Shown: positions 16,895-25,861, counted from the stretch's first letter. The stretch: DNA of 64,000 nt from CAVWDI01 sp963753725 (GCA_963753725.1 CAVWDI010000006.1:186001-250000), one strand, 5' to 3'. Notes: a model not told the origin generated them from the letters alone. Program-made: numbers and translations.

Positions 16895-17740
16895 GTGACC
16901 ACACAAACGATTGCTTTTCAAGGTGAACCCGGGGCATACAGTGAGCTGGCAGCTTACGAGTTATTCGGAGATATGATTAGTACGCTCCCTTGCCAGACTT
17001 TTGAAGATGTGTTCCAGGTAGTCCAAAGCGCTGAATCGGACCTGGGTTTGGTGCCGGTCGAAAATTCCCTGGCAGGCAGCATACACCGCAACTATGACTT
17101 GATGCTGCGGCATGATTTACATATTGTCGGGGAGTACCATCTGCGGGTTATCCACTGTTTATTAGTGCTTCCCGGCACGCAGCTGGAGCAGATCAAAAAG
17201 GTGCACTCACACCCGCAGGCTCTGGCGCAGTGCGAGGTAAATCTGGCCCGCATGGGAGTCGAACAGGTTGCCGAAGCGGACACCGCCGGCAGCGCCCGTT
17301 TGGTACGTGAAATGGAAAATCAATATTCTGCCGCTCTCGCGTCCAGGCGTGCCGCGGATGTATACCAGCTGCAGATTTTGGTCGAACATATGGAGGATAA
17401 TCCCGCCAATTTCACCCGCTTCCTGGCGATTTCAAAAGAACCATTATCCATCAAAGACCCTGAGGGTGGGGACTATAAAACTTCGGTTGTTTTTAACCTT
17501 GCCAACAAACCGGGAGCATTGTTCAAAGCGTTAAGCGTGTTTGCCCTGCGTGATATCGACCTGACCAAGATCGAATCGCGGCCGATCCAGGGGCAACTTT
17601 GGGAGTATATGTTTTATGTGGATTTTGTCGGACATGCTGAACAGACCAACTGCCAGCGTGCCCTGGATCACCTGGCGGAATTGGCGCCAATATTGCGCTC
17701 TCTGGGGTCATATCCGCGCCATTATATGGATAAAACTTAA
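16895..17740 (+). CDS. pheA: Prephenate dehydratase with C-terminal ACT domain
   Basis: PheA converts prephenate to phenylpyruvate for phenylalanine synthesis. A GTG at 16895 follows GGGAGGG with 11-base spacing, giving 281 aa; an upstream in-frame extension overlaps leuB and looks non-coding. The catalytic domain covers residues 1-180 (IAFQGEPGAYSELAA, GLVPVENSLAGSIHRNYDLM, and NFTRFLAIS, which holds the TRF catalytic Thr). The ACT domain (about 195-280) shows KPGALFKALSVFALRDIDLT and ESRP, the phenylalanine-binding motifs. It is the last gene of the ilv-leu run, an unusual but sensible partner in amino acid supply. Confidence 0.93.
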   Translation: MTTQTIAFQGEPGAYSELAAYELFGDMISTLPCQTFEDVFQVVQSAESDLGLVPVENSLAGSIHRNYDLMLRHDLHIVGEYHLRVIHCLLVLPGTQLEQIKKVHSHPQALAQCEVNLARMGVEQVAEADTAGSARLVREMENQYSAALASRRAADVYQLQILVEHMEDNPANFTRFLAISKEPLSIKDPEGGDYKTSVVFNLANKPGALFKALSVFALRDIDLTKIESRPIQGQLWEYMFYVDFVGHAEQTNCQRALDHLAELAPILRSLGSYPRHYMDKT

Positions 17741-17744
17741 GAAA

Positions 17745-17885
17745 CGGGGTTTTCCTAGGTCAATTGAACGCGGAAAGGGATTTCCCCTTCGAGGACTAAA
17801 GTCCGCACTACTATTTAAATCCGATGTAGGACAGGCTTTAGTCTCACGTTTTTTGCGAGGCATCCCTACCTGCTGGGATTTGATT
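17745..17885. repeat. Probable dispersed inverted-repeat element after pheA
   Basis: Between the convergent pheA and the thioredoxin-like gene lie GGACTAAAGTCC (about 17792-17803) and, about 35 bases later, GGCTTTAGTC (about 17836-17845). They can pair as GACTAAAG/CTTTAGTC, and the first is itself palindromic. A GGAAAGGGATTTCCCC segment precedes them. This resembles small non-coding palindromic repeats that are scattered in intergenic gaps. Only one copy is in the window, so the repeat status is from memory of similar elements and is uncertain. Confidence 0.4.
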
Positions 17886-17910
17886 TAACGATCCCTTCGA
17901 ATTGCTGATT

Positions 17911-18471
17911 TTACTCTTTCCACTTAATATTACAGCCTAGGCTGGGTACCTGCTGAGCGTCGACTGGTTTACCAGCCAGCACATTATCCAGCGCGCTGCG
18001 GATGTCCCTACCTGTCACTGGAACATCTGAATTCGGGCGCGAACTATCCAGCTGCCCGCGGTATACCAATTTCATTTCGTGATCGAAAATATAGAAATCT
18101 GGGGTGCAGGCCGCGTCATATGCCTCAGCCACTTCTTGCGATTCATCATACAAATACGGGAATGGGAATCCATCGCGCAGGGCGACTTCCTGCATGCGTT
18201 CGGGGGCATCTTCCGGATATCCATCAATATCGTTTGAACTGATCGCGATAAAAGCCGCTCCCTTCGGGATATAATCGTTCGCCAATTCCACCAGCTGGCT
18301 TTGCACGTGTTTCACATACGGGCAGTGGTTGCAGATAAACATTACGACTGTAGCCTGCTCAGATTTTAATTTCTCCAGGCTCATCGTTTTACCGCTGACA
18401 GTGTCGGGAAGCGTAAAATCTGGGGCCTGGGTGCCCAGGGGTACCATCGTTGAAGGCGTTTCTACCATCAT
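17911..18471 (-). CDS. Thioredoxin-fold AhpC/TSA-type protein
   Basis: The 186-aa protein begins at the first of two ATGs (18471) behind AGGAG. It has the peroxiredoxin/thioredoxin layout: GTQAPDFTLPDTVSGK near residue 12, then VMFICNHCPYVKHVQSQLVE, where CxxCP is the redox centre, and AISSNDIDGYPEDAPE. TPDFYIFD lies near residue 125. The CNHCPYVKH form is typical of the thioredoxin-like subfamily found in many bacteria rather than true AhpC. It likely acts as a cytosolic thiol oxidoreductase or peroxidase. It is transcribed toward pheA. Confidence 0.85.
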   Translation of the reverse strand: MMVETPSTMVPLGTQAPDFTLPDTVSGKTMSLEKLKSEQATVVMFICNHCPYVKHVQSQLVELANDYIPKGAAFIAISSNDIDGYPEDAPERMQEVALRDGFPFPYLYDESQEVAEAYDAACTPDFYIFDHEMKLVYRGQLDSSRPNSDVPVTGRDIRSALDNVLAGKPVDAQQVPSLGCNIKWKE

Positions 18472-18610
18472 GTAACTCCTATTTATTAACAATATTTTTT
18501 TGTCAATTTATTCTGTATGTAATTATAGCTCAGGTATAAATGGAGTTTTATTGGAATAAAAAAATTTGAATCGATCCATGTTTAATCCCAAAATTAATGC
18601 CTATGAATAT

Positions 18611-18641
18611 TTGACATTTTTTCTCTTATCCGACATATAAT
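18611..18641 (+). promoter_or_regulatory. Sigma70-type promoter of the zinc-ribbon gene
   Basis: A consensus -35 TTGACA (18611-18616) and consensus -10 TATAAT (18636-18641) are separated by 19 bp. They lie about 50 bp before the ATG at 18692. Both hexamers are perfect; the spacer is slightly long. Confidence 0.7.
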
Positions 18642-18691
18642 AATGGCAATTATTTGAATCGAATAAATCCATCAGTTTAAAGGAGATTATC

Positions 18692-19093
18692 ATGATTATA
18701 TGCAGCAATTGTGGATCGGGAATAGCAGATGATCAGGAATTTTGCGGACAATGTGGTGCGCCGCGTCCTACTGTAGAAGAAATAAACAACCAGAAGGAAA
18801 TCATAGAAATTCCTGAAGAACCTATGCCCGTCCCCGAAGCATTTGAACAGGAGACAGTTGTCGAGGAAACGCCGCCTGTGGTAGAAGCAGAACCATACTC
18901 ACCGCCCCCCGTTTACCAACCCCCGCCAGAGAAGAAGAGCAGCAACACATGTTTGTGGATCGTGCTCAGCTGCCTGATAATTTTCCTGGTGCTGGTTTGT
19001 TGTGTTATTGTAATTTTAGTTGTTACAATGACAGCTTTTACGGATACGATTAACCAGATGTTTCAAACATTCAATCTGAGTATATTCATTTAG
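18692..19093 (+). CDS. Zinc-ribbon membrane-anchored protein
   Basis: This 133-aa protein opens with a zinc ribbon (ICSNCGSGIADDQEFCGQCG, residues 3-22; two CxxC pairs). An acidic Pro/Glu-rich linker (about 25-88) and one strongly hydrophobic helix (about 92-118, WIVLSCLIIFLVLVCC) follow. The topology suggests a cytosolic zinc ribbon tethered to the membrane. Proteins of this layout are common in Chloroflexi and function is unknown. It has its own consensus promoter and a strong AAAGGAG ribosome site. A single-gene unit is likely. Confidence 0.75.
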   Translation: MIICSNCGSGIADDQEFCGQCGAPRPTVEEINNQKEIIEIPEEPMPVPEAFEQETVVEETPPVVEAEPYSPPPVYQPPPEKKSSNTCLWIVLSCLIIFLVLVCCVIVILVVTMTAFTDTINQMFQTFNLSIFI

Positions 19094-19235
19094 GTAAATC
19101 TTTTTAGAATTTGAACCCGAAGAAGAGTTATGCGGGATATATTTATAATCCTTTGGTTTGATCGAGCTTATTGAAAGGATGGGTATTTGTCCAATAATTA
19201 ATGGGGCAAATACCTTTTAATTGGGAGGATCGTAT

Positions 19236-20195
19236 ATGCAGATAATGCAATCTGGTCAGGGAGAATTGATCCAACCGGTTGATCTGGATGGTTTTCGTGA
19301 ATGGAACCGCACGAAAACGAAGAGCCTGGTTGATAAACGCATGACCGAAGCTGAGGCGGTTAACAGGTTTGTAAAAAAGGGGGACTATATTGGAACGGAA
19401 TTATACGGAACAGTTCGATGCCCGATGTCGTTGGTGAATGAAATCGTAAGACAGGGGAGAGGAGAGCTGCGCATAGCCGGTCAGGGAGTGTTGGAATTAG
19501 ATATGCTGTTGGGGGCCGGACTGGTGAAAGGACTGGATATCACCTATGTTGGACTGGAGTTGTACGGTGTGTCCAACTGCCTTCGGCGGGAAGTGGAAAG
19601 CGGCAGGATAGAACAGGTCGTGGATTGGAGCAATGCTGCCATCGCGTGGCGTTTTAAGGCGGCTGCCATGGGTGTGCCGTTCATCCCGGCGCGCTCCATG
19701 CTGGGAACGGATACGCTTAAATACAGTGCGGCGAAAGTTGTGGAGTGTCCTTTTACAGGAGAACCGATCTGTTTGCTGCCGGCTTTGATACTTGATGTAG
19801 GTTTAATTCACGTTCACAAGGCGGACCGTTATGGAAACGCGATGATTAACGGGATCAGCGGGTTTTCAGCTGAAATGGCGCGCGCTTCTAAAAGATTAAT
19901 TATCAGCGCGGAAGAGATCGTTGATACGGAATTTTTCCGCAAGCAGCCTGAACGTACCATTATCCCTTATTACTTGGTAGATGCGGTGGTCGAGGCGCCC
20001 TTTGGCTCACATCCGGGGGAGATGTGCTACAAGTATGGGCGAGATGAAGAACAGATCCGTGAATGGGTACAGGCTTCAAAGGAGCAACGCACAACCCTGG
20101 AATACCTGGAAAAATACATATATTCCGTTTCGGACCATAAGCAATACCTGGAGCTTGTCGGAGCGGATCGTCTTAACAGTCTTAGAAAGGATTGA
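19236..20195 (+). CDS. CoA-transferase family subunit A (glutaconate CoA-transferase-like)
   Basis: The ATG at 19236 follows GGGAGGA; 319 aa. The family I CoA-transferase alpha fold is seen in VDKRMTEAEAVNRFVKKGDYIGTELYG (in pieces: residues about 26-52), RGELRIAGQGVLELDMLLGAG and the nucleotide-like HKADRYGNAMINGISGFS. GctA/IpdA-type proteins move CoA between dicarboxylates or open ring intermediates. The partner subunit starts 4 bases after this stop, so the two form a heteromeric enzyme. The substrate cannot be read from sequence; other candidates are 3-oxoacid CoA-transferase or a ring-opening hydrolase (IpdAB type). Confidence 0.85.
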   Translation: MQIMQSGQGELIQPVDLDGFREWNRTKTKSLVDKRMTEAEAVNRFVKKGDYIGTELYGTVRCPMSLVNEIVRQGRGELRIAGQGVLELDMLLGAGLVKGLDITYVGLELYGVSNCLRREVESGRIEQVVDWSNAAIAWRFKAAAMGVPFIPARSMLGTDTLKYSAAKVVECPFTGEPICLLPALILDVGLIHVHKADRYGNAMINGISGFSAEMARASKRLIISAEEIVDTEFFRKQPERTIIPYYLVDAVVEAPFGSHPGEMCYKYGRDEEQIREWVQASKEQRTTLEYLEKYIYSVSDHKQYLELVGADRLNSLRKD

Positions 20196-20198
20196 GGC

Positions 20199-20984
20199 AT
20201 GACAGCGGAACTTTCCCATCAAATGGCGTCTTATAACCCAAACGAAATGTTGATTTGCAGCGCAGCGCGCTTGATGACTGATAACACGACTGCATTTATC
20301 GGTACTGGTATCCCCATGCTGGCAGCATCGCTGGCTCAGAAGATGCATGCCCCAAATTTAGTGACAATTTTTGAATTCGGAGGCACGGGAGCAATTCTGG
20401 ATGACTTGCCGAATGCTGTGGGTGGGGAAGCGACATTCCACAGAGCAGTGGCTGCTTCTGGCATATTAGATATTGTTGAAACGGCGCAGCGTGGATTTAT
20501 TGAATACGGATTTTTAGGCGGGGCGCAGATTGATCCTTATGGGAACTTGAACACAACTGTGATCGGTGATTACGACAATGCAAAAGTCCGTCTTCCGGGA
20601 AGCGGCGGCGGCAACGATGTAGGATCACACTGTTGGAAGACAATCGCCATTATGCGGCACGACAGGCGTCGCTTTGTGCCAAAACTCGACTTCATCACCA
20701 CACCAGGCTACCTGGTTGGAGCGGGAGCGCGTGAAAAGGCTGGTTTGCCGCCTGGCACCGGACCATACAGGGTGGTTACAACCCTGGCAGTATTAGGTTA
20801 CCAACCGCAGACTAAACGTATGACCTTGCTCGCCACCCAGCCTGGAATGACCGTTGAGCAGGTCGTAGATCATACAGGGTTTGAATTACTAATGGCAAAG
20901 GAGATTGTATCTAACCCGCCTCCTGGAGAAGACGAGTTGAAGATCTTACGTCAGGAGGTCGATAAAGAACGCCTGTATATTTAA
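20199..20984 (+). CDS. CoA-transferase family subunit B
   Basis: The 261-aa beta subunit shows the family I beta fold: MLICSAARLMTDNTTAFIGTGIPMLAASLA (in pieces, residues about 18-48), EFGGTGAILDD near residue 65 with a Glu in the catalytic region, FGGAQ-like FLGGAQIDPYGNLNTTVIG near 106 and LPGSGGGNDVGS near 133. The pair-wise spacing with subunit A (stop to start 3 bases) marks an operon. It ends 12 bases before the convergent thioesterase gene. Whether the Glu near residue 61 is the catalytic one would decide transferase versus hydrolase; I am not certain. Confidence 0.85.
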   Translation: MTAELSHQMASYNPNEMLICSAARLMTDNTTAFIGTGIPMLAASLAQKMHAPNLVTIFEFGGTGAILDDLPNAVGGEATFHRAVAASGILDIVETAQRGFIEYGFLGGAQIDPYGNLNTTVIGDYDNAKVRLPGSGGGNDVGSHCWKTIAIMRHDRRRFVPKLDFITTPGYLVGAGAREKAGLPPGTGPYRVVTTLAVLGYQPQTKRMTLLATQPGMTVEQVVDHTGFELLMAKEIVSNPPPGEDELKILRQEVDKERLYI

Positions 20985-20995
20985 TTAGAAAGGCT

Positions 20996-21868
20996 TCAAA
21001 GGATGTTGGGGGAAAAATCATCGAGCAGTTCTTTAGGGATGCGAATTGGGCGGTTAGTACTCAGATCCACCCAAACACTGAAGGCATTCGATTTGGCAAG
21101 CAGTGAATTGTCGGACACTCGCCGGATTGTATAGTGCCGGTCCGCTGTCGAGCGGCGGATATTGGAAGCCCAGGTTCCGATTTCCAAGACGTCATCGCCA
21201 AGCGCAGGCTGTAGATATTGAATCTGGAGCCGCCGGATGAATATAGCAAATCCCAACTCCTTCATTCGCTCCCAGGGCCATCCATATGCTTTTATTACCT
21301 GCATTCCGCATTCGGTTATGTAGTTAAGGTGTTTTGCATTGTTGACATGTCTCATCTGATCGAGATCAAACCATTCAACCGGTCGCTGCATTTTGAATAT
21401 TTCCGCCGGGGGCGGTGATTGTTCGGGAATCCTATCACGTTTAGGGAATTCGTGCGGTACGCCCTCAGGAAAGAATGCGCCAACCATTTCTGCAGGTATC
21501 TTTACTGGTTGACCGTTCTGGGTGTTGATATAAACCCAGTCGGTGTAAGCGCGGGCTGCTAATTCTCCAGAACCTGGTACATTAAATTCATACATTCGTC
21601 TGCAGCTTACCCGTCGAAAATCTGCTAACCAGGTTGTAACCTGTATTTGATCGTTGTACCTTAGAGGCAGAAAAAATTCGATTTGTGATGCACGCGCCAG
21701 CCAAGTGCCTCCCAATTCATGATAACGCTCTGAGCTGTATCCTGCGGCGGCAGTGGCATCGAAGGCGGTCTCCTGCATATAGCGCAGGTAGTTGGCATTA
21801 TTCAAATGTCCGTTTGCATCGCATTCATAAAACCTGACTCGAAAATTTCTGGTGTGGGTCAACGGCAT
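20996..21868 (-). CDS. Tandem hotdog-fold acyl-CoA/acyl-ACP thioesterase
   Basis: The 290-aa protein has two hotdog domains. The first opens with VRFYECDANGHLNNANYLRYM (in part; residues 10-30) and the second with WFDLDQMRHVNNAKHLNYITE (in part; residues about 170-190). Both have the Asp...HxxN motif of the 4-hydroxybenzoyl-CoA thioesterase family. Double-hotdog proteins of this size include acyl-ACP thioesterases (FatA/TesA-type). It likely hydrolyses a fatty or aryl acyl thioester in the cytosol. It is the last of a minus-strand run with glycerate kinase, BrkB and YedK, spaced by about 10-40 bp. Confidence 0.85.
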   Translation of the reverse strand: MPLTHTRNFRVRFYECDANGHLNNANYLRYMQETAFDATAAAGYSSERYHELGGTWLARASQIEFFLPLRYNDQIQVTTWLADFRRVSCRRMYEFNVPGSGELAARAYTDWVYINTQNGQPVKIPAEMVGAFFPEGVPHEFPKRDRIPEQSPPPAEIFKMQRPVEWFDLDQMRHVNNAKHLNYITECGMQVIKAYGWPWERMKELGFAIFIRRLQIQYLQPALGDDVLEIGTWASNIRRSTADRHYTIRRVSDNSLLAKSNAFSVWVDLSTNRPIRIPKELLDDFSPNIL

Positions 21869-21910
21869 AGGAGTTTCCCTGGAAAATTGATTGATTGATC
21901 GTTTAAATAA

Positions 21911-23344
21911 TTATGATAAGCAAGCAAATAAGAAGGTAATATCGTTCACATTTGTGTGAGTTGGACCAGGTTTGAGTAAATCTCCGAGCGGTTCAAAAAA
22001 GTGGTAGGCGTCATTGCGGTTCAAATAATCAAATGGATCCATCCCTTTTGCCAAGGCTCGAGAATGCGTATCCTGGGTGACGACCGCGCCGGCTGCATCG
22101 GTGGGTCCATCACCGCCATCCGACGCCAGAGCGACCAACCCTGTATTTTCAAGACCATCCAGGTCGCTGACCGCGCTCAAAGCTAACTCCTGGTTGCGCC
22201 CGCCTTTACCGCCCCCGCACAGCGTTACGGTTGTCTCACCGCCCGCGATGATACATGCAGGGCGCATCACCGGCTGGTCTGAAGTTTTCAACTGGTGCAG
22301 AACCGCAGCTAAAAAGCGGCCCGCCTGGCGAGCTTCTCCCTGCAGCCAGGTCGTGAGCACCAGTGTATTGAAACCCTCTTGTTCGGCTTGTCGCATGGCA
22401 GCCTGGCATGCTTGAATATTACTGCCGATGATCACATTATGTACTTTATCGAAAATCGGGTCACCAGGTTTGGGGGTCTCGGGAAATTGGGCGGCTTTTC
22501 CCGCTTCAAGATGATTGATGATTGAGCGAGGAGTTTTGTCCAATAGATCATATTTATCCAGGACCGAATATGCCTCAAAGAATGTTGAGGAGTCGGGAAC
22601 TGTGGGTCCTGAGGCGATCACATCTTTAGGATCGCCGACGACATCCGAAAGGATAAGGGTCACGATCGATGCTGGCGCGGCAGCCCTGGCTAATCCGCCT
22701 CCTTTAACCTGGTCCAGATGTTTGCGAAGGCTGTTTATCTCGTTAATGGATGCCCCGCAAGCCAGCAAATTCGAAGTTAATGCCTGCATATCCTGCAGTG
22801 AAACGCCCGGTACAGGTGAGGTTAGCAGCGCAGAACCGCCTCCGGATATCAAGCAAATTACCAGATCGTCTGGTTCGGTAAGCGAAACAAGTTCCAGCAC
22901 CTGTCGCGTTGCTTTTAGGCCGCGTTCATCGGGGATTGGATGCCCGGCTTCAAAATAATTATTAATATTTGATCCTGTTTTTATGGGAGTTCGGTGTTCG
23001 GTATCCCTATCAGCCACCGCCTCAAAACTTTTTAAAACGTGTCCTTCTTTTACGATAACATGCGCTTTATCGAGGCGCGGCCCGATTATCTCCCCCGCAC
23101 TTTCCGCCATCGGAAAGCCGGCCTTACCTGCCCCGACGATATAAACACGCTTGATCTTTGGAAGAATAAAACTTCGACTGCCAACTGTCAAAGTATCACC
23201 GCTGCGCTGCATGGATTCTTTTACCGCCCTGCCGGGTTCAACGGCATGAATACCTGCCGCCATAATTCTAGCTGCGGCTGCTCCCCAAGGAGCCTGGCGC
23301 AGCGATTCGGTCATAAAACGAGAAGGATTTATTGGTTCGTCCAT
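21911..23344 (-). CDS. Glycerate 2-kinase (MOFRL family)
   Basis: This 477-aa protein matches the GckA/MOFRL family that phosphorylates glycerate to 2-phosphoglycerate. It has an N-terminal DUF4147-type domain (YIVGAGKAGFPMAE near residue 69, CLISGGGSALLTSPVPG near 155, GGGLARAAAPASIVTLILSDVVGDP in part near 205) and a C-terminal MOFRL domain (CIIAGGETTVTLCGGGKGGRNQEL in part near 355 and ALASDGGDGPTDAAGA near 395). It would serve glycerate or serine metabolism. It lies 13 bases after the BrkB gene and is probably cotranscribed. Confidence 0.93.
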   Translation of the reverse strand: MDEPINPSRFMTESLRQAPWGAAAARIMAAGIHAVEPGRAVKESMQRSGDTLTVGSRSFILPKIKRVYIVGAGKAGFPMAESAGEIIGPRLDKAHVIVKEGHVLKSFEAVADRDTEHRTPIKTGSNINNYFEAGHPIPDERGLKATRQVLELVSLTEPDDLVICLISGGGSALLTSPVPGVSLQDMQALTSNLLACGASINEINSLRKHLDQVKGGGLARAAAPASIVTLILSDVVGDPKDVIASGPTVPDSSTFFEAYSVLDKYDLLDKTPRSIINHLEAGKAAQFPETPKPGDPIFDKVHNVIIGSNIQACQAAMRQAEQEGFNTLVLTTWLQGEARQAGRFLAAVLHQLKTSDQPVMRPACIIAGGETTVTLCGGGKGGRNQELALSAVSDLDGLENTGLVALASDGGDGPTDAAGAVVTQDTHSRALAKGMDPFDYLNRNDAYHFFEPLGDLLKPGPTHTNVNDITFLFACLS

Positions 23345-23357
23345 TTGAATTGTGTTA

Positions 23358-24275
23358 TCAGTTCGTATCCGAAGTTTTATGGTCCTTTTTATTTATCCGA
23401 GTTACCTGGGCAACAGCTGCGCTGATATGCGCTCCAATGAGGACGATCACAGTACAAACATAAACCCAGGTGACTAATGCAAAACCTGCTCCCAGCGATC
23501 CATAGATCACTTCGTAAGAAGCGATCCCGCTGCCAAGGAACCAAGTGAATATCCTGGTGGCAAGATTGATCAAAATACTGGCAATCGCTGCGCCCCACAA
23601 GGCTTCATTCCATTTTACTTTTGTGTTTGGCAGCCAGTAGTATACTGCGAAGAGAATTAAAAATCCCAGCACCCATGGGATCCATGTGCCGATAAAACTC
23701 CAAATGGACTCCTCAAATATATAGATTTCCCCGACCAGCGGGAATACAAGCTTGGGAATTAAACTGAGAACGACATTTGAGAATATCCAGGCCGCGAAAA
23801 AGATTAAAAGCATAAATATCATAACCACTGCAAATAAACGGTGTTCGAGAATATTCCGGGTTTGGGCATTCGGCCAGGCGCGATTGATATTGCGCGAAGC
23901 GGTAATAAAAACGCTTGAAGCAGCCCAGATAAGACCCAGGATACCAATGATTCCACCGATGCCGCGCACGTTCAGGATTTGCACCAGGTTGTTATAAACC
24001 AGGTCGTTAGATATGGGGATCGCCTTGGTAATAAATTCCGCAATTTCTATGGGTGTTCCGAAACGATCCAGGAAATAACCCAGGACAGACACGAGTAAAA
24101 ATAACAGCGGGAATAGCGAAAAAATTCCGAAATATGAAATACCGGCAGCAGCCTGGGCGCCGTATTCCTGATCAAATCGTTTTGCGACTGTGACGATTAT
24201 TTCAAAGATTCCACCAGTGCGCTTGTTTGCCCATTGATAAGCTGCAGATATTTTCGCAAACAATTCATTTGGCAT
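23358..24275 (-). CDS. YihY/BrkB family inner membrane protein
   Basis: The 305-aa protein has about six hydrophobic helices, with the family motif AAAGISYFGIFSLFPLLFLL near residues 40-60 and GFALVTWVYVCTVIVLIGAHISA (in part) near the C-terminus. YihY/BrkB proteins are inner membrane proteins of unclear function, once mislabelled ribonuclease BN. No extra domain is seen. It sits between YedK and glycerate kinase in a minus-strand run. Confidence 0.9.
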   Translation of the reverse strand: MPNELFAKISAAYQWANKRTGGIFEIIVTVAKRFDQEYGAQAAAGISYFGIFSLFPLLFLLVSVLGYFLDRFGTPIEIAEFITKAIPISNDLVYNNLVQILNVRGIGGIIGILGLIWAASSVFITASRNINRAWPNAQTRNILEHRLFAVVMIFMLLIFFAAWIFSNVVLSLIPKLVFPLVGEIYIFEESIWSFIGTWIPWVLGFLILFAVYYWLPNTKVKWNEALWGAAIASILINLATRIFTWFLGSGIASYEVIYGSLGAGFALVTWVYVCTVIVLIGAHISAAVAQVTRINKKDHKTSDTN

Positions 24276-24312
24276 ATTTGGATTATCCCAATTGGCAGGT
24301 TGGTTTTATAGC

Positions 24313-25002
24313 TTAAAACAAATGTGATGTACTTTCGATGGGTTCGATACATGTCGCCACATCGTTGGCTGGATTGTTCACAGTTTTAGATACTGGGAAT
24401 GCAGCCATCTGGTCTGCAGGGTATGGTTGTAAAAGGGCTTTCAGTTCACCCGTATCAGGTTCTCCCGGATCCAACCAGAATTGGTAGGCTTCACGTGGAA
24501 GTATGACCGGCATTCTGTTGTGAATATCGCGCAGGTATTCATTTGGTTCGGTAGTGATGATCGTACATGACCGGATCTCAGAACCGTCATTTGAATGCCA
24601 GATTTCCCACAGACCAGCCAGCGCAAAAGTATCGTTTGATTTAAGTTTAATATACATCGGCGTTTTTGATTTAGTACCTGGGGTACGCTTCCATTCGTAG
24701 AATCCGTCTGCCAGAACCAAACAGCGCCTGCGACGGAATGCCGCCCGGAAGGATGGTTTTTGATCCACTGTCTCTGAGCGAGCGTTTATCATGCGGCTGC
24801 CCATCTTCGGATCTTTAGCCCAGGAGGGGATCAATCCCCAAACAAAGAAGTCCAGTTTGTTCTGGCCATCGTTCGGCACGACCGACACGGGTTGGGAGGG
24901 GGCGACATTGTAGCGCGGCTGCATCTCATCCGGTATGGTCAACCAGGGAAACATTTTCTTGAGTTGGGTTGGATCCGCATTAAGTGAAAATCTTCCACAC
25001 AT
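24313..25002 (-). CDS. SOS-response-associated peptidase (HMCES/YedK)
   Basis: The 229-aa protein starts MCGRFS, with Cys2 as the catalytic nucleophile once Met1 is removed. Further family residues are RYNVAPSQ near 30, MINARSETVDQKPSFR near 75, the Glu of GFYEWKR near 105 and TTEPNEYLRDIHNRMPVIL near 155, which holds the conserved His. HMCES proteins crosslink covalently to abasic sites in single-stranded DNA and shield them. Gene order suggests a polycistron with BrkB but no functional link is evident. Confidence 0.95.
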   Translation of the reverse strand: MCGRFSLNADPTQLKKMFPWLTIPDEMQPRYNVAPSQPVSVVPNDGQNKLDFFVWGLIPSWAKDPKMGSRMINARSETVDQKPSFRAAFRRRRCLVLADGFYEWKRTPGTKSKTPMYIKLKSNDTFALAGLWEIWHSNDGSEIRSCTIITTEPNEYLRDIHNRMPVILPREAYQFWLDPGEPDTGELKALLQPYPADQMAAFPVSKTVNNPANDVATCIEPIESTSHLF

Positions 25003-25331
25003 AATTAAATTTTAATCCTTTCAATGAAGAGCATGGTTTGGTTATTTCATATATTTAATCAATAGGGGATATTTTTTGGTGGATAGTTTATCCAGGATAT
25101 TCTATCAGAATTGATCATATCAACCCAGCAATTTTAATTGTGTCAAAAGAACCCAAATTATTATAAAGGACGGTGATTGACGAAAGAGGCAGCGGGTTTA
25201 TTCCTCAACTATTGAAGAATTGAGTTTTTATGGATCGATCAATATTTGATTCGACAGCGTATTTCGAATTTCTTGGATTATAATTTGCTATCAGGAAACC
25301 TACACTCAAAATTATATTGGAGGCAATCAAA
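25003..25331. promoter_or_regulatory. Divergent intergenic region with ferritin promoter candidate
   Basis: This region separates the minus-strand YedK run from the plus-strand ferritin-like gene. A perfect -10 TATAAT lies at 25279-25284, about 45 bases before the ferritin start, with no clear -35. A weak hairpin (CTCAA ... TTGAG then T-run, about 25207-25230) may be a terminator-like fold. No gene was recognised. Confidence 0.4.
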
Positions 25332-25826
25332 ATGCACGAAAAGAGTATCGAATTACTTAACAAAGCGGTCGGTGATGAATTATCGGCCGTGCACCAGTAT
25401 ATGTTCTTCCATTTTCACTGCGATGACCAGGGTTATGACCTATTAGCGGGACTCTTCAAAAAGACGGCTATAGAAGAGATGGATCATATCGAACGCTGCG
25501 CGGAGCGAATTTTATTCCTGGAAGGGGAAGTGGAGATGGCGGCTGCATTGGAAGTCCAAAAGATCCACGATGTGCGCGAAATGTTAGCCCTGGCGAAACA
25601 GATGGAAGTTGACAGCGCCAGGGATTACAACATCTGGGCGAATGAATGCTCCGCCAATAATGACGCCGCTTCAAAGCAGGTTTTTGAAGGTTTGATTGAT
25701 GACGAGGAACGCCATGGTGACCAATACGATAACGAGATGGTCAATATCGACAAATTTGGCGAACGCTATCTGGCGCTGCAATCCATAGAGCGCAGCCGTA
25801 ATGTCGCCGCAGGCGGTATGGAATAA
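25332..25826 (+). CDS. Bacterioferritin-type ferritin
   Basis: The ATG at 25332 follows TTGGAGG; 164 aa. Ferritin ferroxidase ligands are visible: Glu in NKAVGDELSAVHQYMFFH near residue 16, the EExDH site (AIEEMDHIERCAERI near 46-60), and Glu/His in LIDDEERHGDQYDNEM near 123-133. Ferroxidase Met/heme sites are uncertain, so both bacterioferritin and non-heme ferritin remain possible. It stores or detoxifies iron in the cytosol. It has its own promoter candidate and is followed by a strong terminator, so it is probably a single-gene unit. Confidence 0.9.
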   Translation: MHEKSIELLNKAVGDELSAVHQYMFFHFHCDDQGYDLLAGLFKKTAIEEMDHIERCAERILFLEGEVEMAAALEVQKIHDVREMLALAKQMEVDSARDYNIWANECSANNDAASKQVFEGLIDDEERHGDQYDNEMVNIDKFGERYLALQSIERSRNVAAGGME

Positions 25827-25861
25827 GATTTCAAAATCAATTGATAAATTGAACCTGAAAT

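Noticed and set aside
18481..18492. Longer start for the thioredoxin-like protein at 18492
   Set aside because: The ATG at 18471 has an AGGAG at proper spacing, and the upstream extension lies in AT-rich leader.
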